In this document: positions 1 to 4,736 of the stretch, in pieces
Layout: every line of letters starts with the position of its first letter
Position numbering within the stretch: the stretch's first letter is position 1
Assembly (NCBI GenBank): GCA_902783095.1
Contig: CACZPX010000226.1
Coordinates: 1 to 5,058, forward strand
Reading direction: 5' to 3'
From: an uncultured Lachnospiraceae bacterium
GTDB lineage: Bacteria; Bacillota; Clostridia; Lachnospirales; Lachnospiraceae
Length of the DNA stretch: 5,058 nucleotides
Program-made: the position numbers and the translations under genes
Notes under the pieces: model-generated
What the model was told of the DNA's origin: nothing
Seen by the model: only the letters and a program-made list of their open reading frames with translations
Databases searched by the model: none

Positions 1-24
1 CGGGTTCGATTCCCGTCTCGCGCT
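1..24 (+). tRNA. tRNA 3' end (partial), probably tRNA-Gly
   Basis: The window opens inside a tRNA. The T arm is visible: CGGG (1-4), loop TTCGATT (5-11), then CCCG (12-15), giving four T-stem pairs, with the fifth partner outside the window. After T16 comes the 3' acceptor strand CTCGCGC (17-23) and a U discriminator (24). This implies a 5' acceptor of GCGCGAG. A G1-C72 acceptor with U73 is typical of bacterial tRNA-Gly, but the anticodon is not in the window, so the isotype is inferred. The next three bases are CGA, so the CCA tail is not encoded and must be added after transcription. Confidence 0.85.
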
Positions 25-31
25 CGAAACG

Positions 32-60
32 AAAACGGCACCCAATGTGGTGCCGTTTTT
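32..60 (+). terminator. intrinsic terminator of the tRNA unit
   Basis: The arms AAAACGGCACC (32-42) and GGTGCCGTTTT (49-59) pair perfectly around the 6-nt loop CAATGT (43-48). The 7-bp G+C-rich core (36-42 with 49-55) is followed at once by five Ts (56-60). This is a classic Rho-independent terminator 8 nt after the tRNA end. It should separate the tRNA from the downstream lipoprotein operon. Confidence 0.92.
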
Positions 61-76
61 CTCTGTTCAAAACCGG

Positions 77-105
77 TATCTGTCCGTCGGATAATATGCT
101 ATAAT
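77..105 (+). promoter_or_regulatory. extended -10 sigma-A promoter of the lipoprotein-yfbR operon
   Basis: A perfect TATAAT lies at 100-105, preceded by TG one base away (97-98), which makes an extended -10 (TGCTATAAT). The position 17 bp upstream (77-82, TATCTG) is a poor -35, as is common for extended -10 promoters. Transcription would start near 111-113, about 50 nt before the first ATG. It lies just after the tRNA terminator, so the operon probably has its own promoter. Confidence 0.72.
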
Positions 106-119
106 AAACAAAAACGTGC

Positions 120-137
120 GGAAGACCGCGGTCTTCC
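120..137. promoter_or_regulatory. 18-bp perfect palindrome in the leader, candidate operator or hairpin
   Basis: GGAAGACCGCGGTCTTCC is a perfect dyad with no mismatch. It begins about 15 bp after the -10 box and ends 9 bp before the ribosome-binding site of the first gene. As DNA it is the size and symmetry expected for a dimeric repressor placed just downstream of the start of transcription. As RNA it could fold into a 7-bp stem with a CGCG loop, and no T-run follows, so it is not a terminator. No regulator gene lies nearby to name a ligand. Confidence 0.5.
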
Positions 138-162
138 CTGATCATCGAAAGAAGGTTTTTCC

Positions 163-1698
163 ATGAAGAAGTATTCCCTTAAGACCATAAAGACGGTGCT
201 GATCGTTGTTTTGGCCCTGTCTCTTGTGCTTTCCGCCTGCGGCGGCAGCGCAGATCCTGCGCCTATGCAGACGACCGAGGACGGCTCCCGCGAGACCCTG
301 CCGGCAAAGCCCCAGGAAGATCCCGCGGATGCGACCACCGAAGCACCCGGGCCCCAGACCGACACCACCCCGGAGACCACGGAGGCCGTGACCGGGGAAA
401 CGGAGACGACGGAGGCCGAAACCACCGAACCGCAGCCGGAGGAGACGACCGAAGAGACCACCGGGGCCGAGACCACGGAGCCCGCGCCGCAGCAGGATCC
501 CGCCGCGCGCAGGTCGGAGGCCGGGAGCAAGTTCCAGCACCTGCTGGCCGAACGCATTGAGGACATCGAGGCGGAGCACATGGTCATCTATGATCCCAAC
601 GGCGACGCGGACCGCCGCATGCAGGTGATGATCGCCGACATCTACGGCGACGATATCCCCGAGGTTGTCTTTGTGAAATACGACACCGCGCTTGGCTACG
701 GCAGACAGCTTCTGACCGGATACACCTATGTGGAAGATCACGTGGAGCTTCTGTTTGAGGAGCCCGGCGACTTTGAGGCCGGCGGCGGACAGCGCTTCTG
801 TCTGTTTGTTGACGGCGAGGACAAGGAGCCCTGGCTGGTACGGGACGGCGGCGAATACATGACAAGACGCGCCTCCGCGGTGCGGCTTCGCTATGAGCGC
901 AGCGGCGAGGGCAAGTACGTCTGGACCGGGACCCGGTTCGACTGCGTGGAGTTTTCACCGAATGCCGCGCCCGGCGAAACGGAGGGGGAAGAGTCCTGGA
1001 CGTTCACCGGCGTCAACGGGGAAGAGAACCTCACCAGGGAGGAGTACTACGGCCGCCTGGATCCGATCCTGGCGGACGCGCAGCCGCTGATCCACAACTA
1101 TTCCGAACACGATCTGCCGGACTGGCTGCAGGGCAAGGCCATGAAGGCCATGACCTATGACGAGGCGCTGCGTGCGCTGGACGACTGGTGGCAGGAGGCC
1201 GCGGAGCCGGAACAGCAGGAAGGCGCCGCGGACGGGACTTTTGATACGGTCGCCGGCGAATACTATCAGCACGGCGGCGACTGGTCCACCTGGCTTACGG
1301 TCAACGCGGACGGCAGCTTTACCGGCGAATATTCGGCCCATTATTTTTCGAATGACAAAAGACACTACGACGTGGGCGAGTTCCACGGCAGCCTTGCCGA
1401 TCTGCGGCAGCAGGATAAGCTGACCTGGACCGTGTACGTGGAAAGCGTGACGGTGGACGGCGAGGCCGGCGAGAAATGGACCGGCGACGACGGCGAGGAA
1501 TACGAGCGCATCGCGGATCCGGCGAGCCCGAAGCAGGGCAGTACGCTGACGGTCTATCTGCCCGGCACGGACACACAGCAGATAACGGAGGAGTTTTTCA
1601 TGTGGATCCGTTCCAGCCGGGAGCAGATGCCCAAGCTGGAGGGGACGGCGCTCATCGGCGACGGCGCGTATTACTACATGCCGCCGGCAGAAAACTGA
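163..1698 (+). CDS. surface lipoprotein with Thr/Glu-rich linker and two C-terminal domains
   Basis: This 511-aa protein starts at ATG 163, 7 nt after GAAAGAAGG (147-155). The N-terminus is a type II signal peptide: lysines, a hydrophobic run at 12-24 and lipobox LSAC with Cys26 as the lipidated residue. It should be anchored on the outer face of the cell membrane. Residues 36-115 form a Thr/Glu/Pro-rich spacer with seven TTE units. Residues about 120-330 form a first domain with an acidic stretch, D159 to E167 (DIYGDDIPE), like the calcium-loop or FG-GAP-like patches of clostridial exported proteins. Residues about 357-511 form a second domain beginning near GEYYQHGGDWSTWLTVNADG, which looks like a small beta-rich, lipocalin-like module; this is inference from sequence style. 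No catalytic motif is evident and the function is unknown. It is the first gene of the yfbR operon; yfbR starts 33 nt downstream. Confidence 0.9.
   Translation: MKKYSLKTIKTVLIVVLALSLVLSACGGSADPAPMQTTEDGSRETLPAKPQEDPADATTEAPGPQTDTTPETTEAVTGETETTEAETTEPQPEETTEETTGAETTEPAPQQDPAARRSEAGSKFQHLLAERIEDIEAEHMVIYDPNGDADRRMQVMIADIYGDDIPEVVFVKYDTALGYGRQLLTGYTYVEDHVELLFEEPGDFEAGGGQRFCLFVDGEDKEPWLVRDGGEYMTRRASAVRLRYERSGEGKYVWTGTRFDCVEFSPNAAPGETEGEESWTFTGVNGEENLTREEYYGRLDPILADAQPLIHNYSEHDLPDWLQGKAMKAMTYDEALRALDDWWQEAAEPEQQEGAADGTFDTVAGEYYQHGGDWSTWLTVNADGSFTGEYSAHYFSNDKRHYDVGEFHGSLADLRQQDKLTWTVYVESVTVDGEAGEKWTGDDGEEYERIADPASPKQGSTLTVYLPGTDTQQITEEFFMWIRSSREQMPKLEGTALIGDGAYYYMPPAEN
268..507 (+). repeat. low-complexity Thr/Glu/Pro coding tract (lipoprotein spacer)
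   Basis: This stretch encodes residues 36-115, built from irregular repeats of Thr-Thr-Glu. TTE occurs at residues 37, 58, 72, 82, 87, 95 and 104, with TTP at 68 and TTG at 99. The DNA repeats GAGACCACGGAG-like words. It is probably an extended, disordered stalk that lifts the C-terminal domains off the membrane and through the peptidoglycan. Such tracts often vary in length between strains. Confidence 0.8.
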
Positions 1699-1699
1699 G

Positions 1700-1711
1700 C
1701 GGGGATCCCCG
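1700..1711. repeat. 12-bp palindrome between the lipoprotein and yfbR
   Basis: CGGGGATCCCCG is a perfect dyad in the 33-nt gap between the lipoprotein stop and yfbR, just upstream of the yfbR ribosome-binding site (AAAGGAGA, 1715-1722). A 4-bp stem with a GATC loop would be weak and no T-run follows, so it is not a terminator. It could slightly shape translation or mRNA decay in the intercistronic region, or it may be chance in G+C-rich DNA. Confidence 0.35.
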
Positions 1712-1731
1712 ACTAAAGGAGACCATAAAAC

Positions 1732-2325
1732 ATGAGCGGACAGTTTTACGCGATGCTCTCGCGTATGAGATACATCCAGCGCTGGGCGCTGATGCGCAAC
1801 ACCTATCCGGAGAACATCAGCGAACACTCCATGGAGGTCGCGATGCTCGCGCACGCGCTGGCGGTGATCGGCAACAAGCGGCTGGGCAAGCAGCTGAACG
1901 CGGAAAAGGCGGCGCTCATAGGCATCTTCCACGACGCGCAGGAAATCATCACCGGCGACATGCCCACGCCCATCAAGTATTACAACAAGGACACCCAGGC
2001 GGCCTTTAAAAACGTGGAAGAGGAGGCCGCGGAGTACCTGCTGTCCATGCTGCCGGAAGATCTGCGCACGGCGTATACGCCGCTCTTTTTTGAGGAGGAG
2101 GCCGACGCCTACCTGTGGCGGCTGGTCAAGGCGGCGGACCGTCTGTCTGCGCTGATCAAGTGCATGGAAGAGGAAAAGGCGGGCAACCGCGAGTTTGCCG
2201 GCGCCCGTGCCGGCGTGTACGCGCGTCTGGCCGAGATGGGACTGCCGGAGGCGGAGATCTTCATGAAGGAATTTCTGCCGGCCTATGAGCTGACGCTGGA
2301 TGACTTAAAGAGCGGCCATGAATAA
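1732..2325 (+). CDS. yfbR: 5'-deoxynucleotidase YfbR (HD-domain phosphohydrolase)
   Basis: The 197-aa product matches the whole length of Escherichia coli YfbR (199 aa), which removes the 5' phosphate from deoxyribonucleoside monophosphates (for example dAMP, dCMP, dUMP) using a divalent metal and favours deoxy over ribo substrates. The family landmarks are all present: RWALMRN with R17 and W18, which select the deoxy sugar; SEHS with H32; FHDAQE with H67, D68 and E71; GDMPTP with D76; and KAADRL with D136. H32, H67, D68 and D136 form the HD metal site. It is predicted to be cytoplasmic. The start is ATG 1732 with AAAGGAGA about 9 nt upstream. It likely tunes deoxynucleotide pools or salvage. 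It follows the lipoprotein gene by 33 nt and overlaps the next gene by 8 nt, so it should be co-transcribed with both. All key residues are intact, so it should be active. Confidence 0.95.
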   Translation: MSGQFYAMLSRMRYIQRWALMRNTYPENISEHSMEVAMLAHALAVIGNKRLGKQLNAEKAALIGIFHDAQEIITGDMPTPIKYYNKDTQAAFKNVEEEAAEYLLSMLPEDLRTAYTPLFFEEEADAYLWRLVKAADRLSALIKCMEEEKAGNREFAGARAGVYARLAEMGLPEAEIFMKEFLPAYELTLDDLKSGHE

Positions 2326-2638
2326 AAAGAAGACGCTTTCGGAAAAACTGAGGAACCTCACCTACATGCAGGTCTCGCTTGGCCTGTTCGTCTTTGCCGC
2401 GGTCCTGCTGATCTTAAGTCTGGTGCTGGCCTTTGTGACCGGCGGAAACGCCGGCTGGGTCGCGGCCCTGGCGGGCATCATTTCCATGCTGCTGTCCCTG
2501 GCGGGGCTTATCGTCACGCTGTACGGTCACTTCGCGGTGGGCATGGAAGGGAAGATCAAGTGGAAACTGGGCCTGATCTTAAACGGCGCCGTGTTTGCCG
2601 TGACGCTGGCCCTGTACATCATCGGGCTGGCGGCGTAA
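2318..2638 (+). CDS. small three-helix membrane protein, possibly DUF6142-like
   Basis: This 106-aa protein has a basic N-terminus (MNKKKTLSEKLRN) and three hydrophobic segments at about 19-40, 46-70 and 83-105. Between helices 1 and 2 lies GGNAGW, and between helices 2 and 3 a charged loop (MEGKIKWK). The pattern of Gly-Asn-Ala-Gly before the second helix, followed by a small-residue-rich SMLLSLAGLI helix, resembles the short clostridial membrane proteins grouped as DUF6142; that match is from memory and tentative. No catalytic motif is visible and the function is unknown. Its ATG lies inside the last codons of yfbR (8-nt overlap) with only a weak purine stretch (AAAGAGCGG, 2307-2315) as ribosome-binding site, so translational coupling to yfbR is likely. 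The C-terminus lies near the convergent rqcH gene. Confidence 0.85.
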   Translation: MNKKKTLSEKLRNLTYMQVSLGLFVFAAVLLILSLVLAFVTGGNAGWVAALAGIISMLLSLAGLIVTLYGHFAVGMEGKIKWKLGLILNGAVFAVTLALYIIGLAA

Positions 2639-2664
2639 ACGGCCGGTATAGCCAGCGCGCTTGC

Positions 2665-2711
2665 GGGATCCTTCGACTCCGCTCGCGCTGCGCGTTCCGC
2701 ACAGGATGACA
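2665..2711. repeat. dyad-rich intergenic repeat element between convergent genes
   Basis: This element begins GGGATCCTTCGACTCCGC and ends CAGGATGACA. The outer arms ATCCT (2668-2672) and AGGAT (2703-2707) pair, and an inner dyad CGCG-CTG-CGCG (2684-2694) can form the tip. From memory, blocks of the form GGATCCTTCGACTCCGC...CAGGATGACA recur in intergenic DNA of many bacteria, including gut Firmicutes, much like REP elements. It fills most of the 76-bp gap between the membrane-protein stop (2638) and the rqcH stop (2715). Neither strand has a T-run, so it is not a standard intrinsic terminator, but a long imperfect hairpin here could protect mRNA 3' ends. Confidence 0.6.
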
Positions 2712-2714
2712 GTA

Positions 2715-4457
2715 TCACTTTACCGGCTTTAAGCCAGGGTCCACGCCCGGCGCCACGGACATGGAATAATTGGTATGATAGATCACAAACCCGGGGCGTC
2801 CGCCTGCGGGTTTTTTGATGTTCTTCTTTTTGGTGTAGTCCACCTCCGCCTTGGGGGCGTCCTTTAAGGCGGAATAGAAGGCCGCCAGTGCTGCCGCCGC
2901 CTCAAAGGTACGGTCGGAAGGCTCCGCGCTGCCGCTCTTTACGATCACGTGCGAGCCCGGCGCGCCCTTGGCGTGGAACCACCAGTCGCCGCCCTCCGCC
3001 AGACCAAAGGTCACGGCCTCGTTCTGATAATTGTTCTTGCCCACGTAGATATGGAAACCGTCTTCCGAGACAAAGTGCAGCGGCTTTGCGGCGCTCTTTT
3101 TCTTTTTGGCTGCGGCGCTGTGCTTCTTTACGTAACCGTAGTCGGAGAGCTCCGCGCGGATCTGCGCAAAATCATCCTCCGTGACGGAGCGCTCGATCGC
3201 GTCCCGTATGGATTCCAGATGCCGCAGATCGTTTTCCGTCTCCACCAGCAGGGTGGAGAGCGCCTCGTGCGTGCGCTTCAGCTTCTGGTAGCGTTCAAAG
3301 TATTTCTTTGCGTTCTCCAGGGCGGAAAGCTCCGGATCCAGCGGCACGGCAAGCTCCGTATTGTCATAATAATTGGTCACGGTGATCTGCTTTTCGCCGC
3401 CTTCGTGGCCGTAGCCAAAGGCCTGCAGCAGTTCGCCGTACAGGCGGTACCTGTCCCGTTTTTCCGTGTCCTTTTCCTGTTTTTTCTGCAGCTCGTACTT
3501 TTTGCGGCAGCGCTCCAGCGCGGTGTCCGTGAGCTTTCGCAGGTCCGCGGAGCGCTGACGGATGTTGGCCGCCGCATTGCGCGCGGCGTAGTAGCGCTGC
3601 AGCATCTCGCTCACGGAAGCGCAGGGGACGGCCTCGTCCGCCGCGTACGCGGTGCTCGCAAAGACGGAAAATTCCACGGGCTGACCCTTTCGCATCAGGA
3701 TCTGCGGGGAAAAGCGGCCGGCGCGGATATCCTCCGTCAGGGCGGCAAAGGCACCGGCCAGACGCGCCTGCTCCGCCTCGGAAAAAGCGGCGGCCGGCAG
3801 CGAGGAATCCAGCCCCGCACGCGCTAAAAGCTCCTCCGCCAAAAAGGGAGAAAAACCGGTGATGCTCTTTACAACGGCCTGCGCCGCGGGCATTGCCTGC
3901 GCGGTAAGGAGCGGCAGCAGATCCCGGGAGGACAGCGAAAGCGGGTCCGCCTTTTCGGCCGTCTGGGCAATAAAGTAAGGACGTCCGGGCAGCACTTCGC
4001 GCACGGAACTCATCTGCGGGGGCACGCGCTTGATACTGTCCACGATCGTCTCGTTCTGATCTACGAATATCAGGTTGCTGTGCTTGCCCATCAGCTCCAG
4101 TATCAGCGATTTTTCGTTGTAATCTCCAAGCTCGTCCAGATGCTCCACGCGGATGCGCAGGATGCGCTCCAGACCGGGCTGCGTGACGGACAGGATGCGG
4201 CCTCCGCCGATGTGCTTGCGCAGCACCATGCAGAACGTGGGGGCGGTGATGGGCGCGGGCTTGCCGGTGTCGGTCAGATAGACCAGCGGCAGGGAGGCGC
4301 TGGCGGACAGAAAGAGCAGCTTCTGCCCGCGGTCGGTCTTTACCGTAAGCAGCAGCTCGTCCGCCTCGGGCTGCGTGATCTTTGCAATGCGCCCGCCCGT
4401 AAGCTCTCTGTTTAATTCCGCCGCGATCGCGGCCACAACGGTCCCGTCAAAAGCCAT
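2715..4457 (-). CDS. rqcH: RqcH, NFACT-family ribosome quality control protein (annotated in some genomes as FbpA)
   Basis: The 580-aa length is usual for bacterial RqcH/YloA. The family recruits tRNA-Ala to 50S subunits blocked by a nascent peptide and adds alanine tails that mark it for degradation; older annotations call it fibronectin-binding protein. Domains in order: NFACT-N at about 1-170, with APTFCMVLRKH (72-82) and ELMGKHSN (121-128); a helix-hairpin-helix at about 179-225; a charged coiled coil at about 289-430, including the LYGELLQAFGYG motif; a Lys-rich linker; and the NFACT-R domain at 462-580 with DGFHIYVGKNN and WWFHAKGAPGSHVI (492-505). The NFACT-N Asp-Arg pair (D97/R98 in Bacillus subtilis) is Glu97-Arg98 here, which I believe is common in Lachnospiraceae. 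The start ATG (4457-4455) follows AGGAG (complement of 4467-4471) by 9 nt. It is a single gene with its own promoter, convergent with the yfbR operon. Confidence 0.95.
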   Translation of the reverse strand: MAFDGTVVAAIAAELNRELTGGRIAKITQPEADELLLTVKTDRGQKLLFLSASASLPLVYLTDTGKPAPITAPTFCMVLRKHIGGGRILSVTQPGLERILRIRVEHLDELGDYNEKSLILELMGKHSNLIFVDQNETIVDSIKRVPPQMSSVREVLPGRPYFIAQTAEKADPLSLSSRDLLPLLTAQAMPAAQAVVKSITGFSPFLAEELLARAGLDSSLPAAAFSEAEQARLAGAFAALTEDIRAGRFSPQILMRKGQPVEFSVFASTAYAADEAVPCASVSEMLQRYYAARNAAANIRQRSADLRKLTDTALERCRKKYELQKKQEKDTEKRDRYRLYGELLQAFGYGHEGGEKQITVTNYYDNTELAVPLDPELSALENAKKYFERYQKLKRTHEALSTLLVETENDLRHLESIRDAIERSVTEDDFAQIRAELSDYGYVKKHSAAAKKKKSAAKPLHFVSEDGFHIYVGKNNYQNEAVTFGLAEGGDWWFHAKGAPGSHVIVKSGSAEPSDRTFEAAAALAAFYSALKDAPKAEVDYTKKKNIKKPAGGRPGFVIYHTNYSMSVAPGVDPGLKPVK

Positions 4458-4496
4458 GTCGTTTCACTCCTGCGCCGTCATTTGACAGCCGGAATC

Positions 4497-4525
4497 AGTA
4501 TAATCGCAATCCGGCGGCTGGTCAA
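4497..4525 (-). promoter_or_regulatory. sigma-A promoter of rqcH
   Basis: Read on the minus strand, TTGACC (complement of 4520-4525) is followed after exactly 17 bp by TATACT (complement of 4497-4502). Both boxes are one mismatch or less from consensus. Transcription would start near 4490, giving a leader of about 33 nt before the rqcH ATG. The spacing and box quality suggest steady housekeeping expression. Confidence 0.8.
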
Positions 4526-4573
4526 CGCTTCCATGGTCCGGCGGGAAACGGGGTGAACCCGAAGTTAGTCCTG

Positions 4574-4590
4574 CAATCAAGCACAATCAA
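4574..4590 (+). promoter_or_regulatory. tandem CAATCAA direct repeat with 10-bp period
   Basis: CAATCAA occurs at 4574-4580 and again at 4584-4590, separated by GCA. A 10-bp period puts both copies on the same face of the helix, as for side-by-side protein binding. It lies immediately upstream of the AACCTTTT repeat and the promoter of the second lipoprotein. The words are short, so chance is possible. Confidence 0.35.
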
Positions 4591-4617
4591 CCTTTTTGAA
4601 ACAAAGTGTAACCTTTT
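4589..4617 (+). promoter_or_regulatory. AACCTTTT direct repeat with 21-bp period, possible activator boxes
   Basis: AACCTTTT lies at 4589-4596 and 4610-4617, a 21-bp period or two helical turns. The downstream copy covers the place where a sigma-A -35 would be for the TATAAT at 4634. A pair of about 9-bp direct repeats with a 12-13 bp spacer next to a weak -35 is the layout of LytTR-family (AgrA-like) activator sites. The base match to that consensus is only partial: the central GTT is TTT. The downstream copy is also part of the ECF-like -35 described separately. Confidence 0.4.
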
Positions 4618-4639
4618 GGCTGTCAGATTCGTATATAAT
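4607..4639 (+). promoter_or_regulatory. promoter of the second lipoprotein: ECF-like -35/-10 overlapping a sigma-A -10
   Basis: TGTAAC (4607-4612) followed by CTTTT and, after 17 bp, CGTATA (4630-4635) matches the general form of ECF sigma promoters known from Bacillus subtilis, where the SigX -35 is TGTAAC and the SigW -10 is CGTATA. A perfect sigma-A -10, TATAAT (4634-4639), overlaps it, but its 17-bp-spaced -35 (4611-4616, ACCTTT) is poor. The gene may therefore be read by an alternative sigma factor, by activator-assisted sigma-A, or by both. Transcription would start near 4643-4646, leaving about 80-95 nt of leader. Confidence 0.55.
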
Positions 4640-4688
4640 ATTGAATGAAGGACATAAGTGAATCGTAACGGGATTGTCCGGGGGAACG

Positions 4689-4736
4689 ATGAATGGAAGT
4701 GACGTTGCAACAAATATCGGTGTTGCATGGAGGTGA
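4689..4736 (+). CDS. putative 15-codon leader peptide (uORF)
   Basis: ATG 4689 opens MNGSDVATNIGVAWR and stops at TGA 4734-4736, which lies inside the GGAGGTGATC ribosome-binding site of the next gene. GGGGG (4680-4684) lies 4 nt before the ATG. A second start, ATG 4693, is 8 nt from the same GGGGG and reads a different 22-codon frame to TAA 4759-4761 through the lipoprotein start. Either could couple translation of the leader to the lipoprotein. No attenuator-like codon run is seen. This is a weak prediction; the ORFs may be chance. Confidence 0.25.
   Translation: MNGSDVATNIGVAWR
4706..4727 (+). promoter_or_regulatory. hairpin just upstream of the lipoprotein ribosome-binding site
   Basis: TGCAACA (4706-4712) and TGTTGCA (4721-4727) form a perfect 7-bp inverted repeat with an 8-nt loop (AATATCGG). 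It ends one base before GGAGG and includes the A of the in-frame ATG at 4727. In RNA it would partly bury that ATG while leaving the Shine-Dalgarno sequence exposed. The dyad could equally be a protein site in DNA. Confidence 0.45.

Noticed and set aside
1..60. tRNA 3' end as an integration (att) site for a mobile element
   Set aside because: No integrase gene and no repeat of the tRNA 3' end is seen in the window; the following genes are ordinary chromosomal genes with their own promoter.
955..1932. Long minus-strand open frame (about 325 codons) opposite the lipoprotein and the start of yfbR
   Set aside because: It overlaps two well-supported genes on the other strand, has no recognisable domain, and open antisense frames are common in G+C-rich genes.
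2642..2727. GCCGGTA (2642-2648) and TACCGGC (2721-2727) as inverted ends flanking the intergenic repeat
   Set aside because: Only 7 bp, the right copy lies inside the rqcH coding sequence, and there is no target duplication or transposase.
2949..3827. Plus-strand open frame (about 292 codons) opposite rqcH
   Set aside because: rqcH is certain on the minus strand across this interval with family motifs throughout; the opposite frame shows no domain or ribosome-binding site.
4482..4504. Plus-strand TTGACA (4482-4487) and TATAAT (4499-4504), both perfect consensus
   Set aside because: The spacer is only 11 bp, too short for sigma-A. The same bases form part of the well-spaced minus-strand rqcH promoter and leader.
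4522..4728. Minus-strand open frame (68 codons) across the control region of the second lipoprotein
   Set aside because: It has no ribosome-binding site or recognisable domain, and it crosses two promoters and a hairpin that better explain the region.
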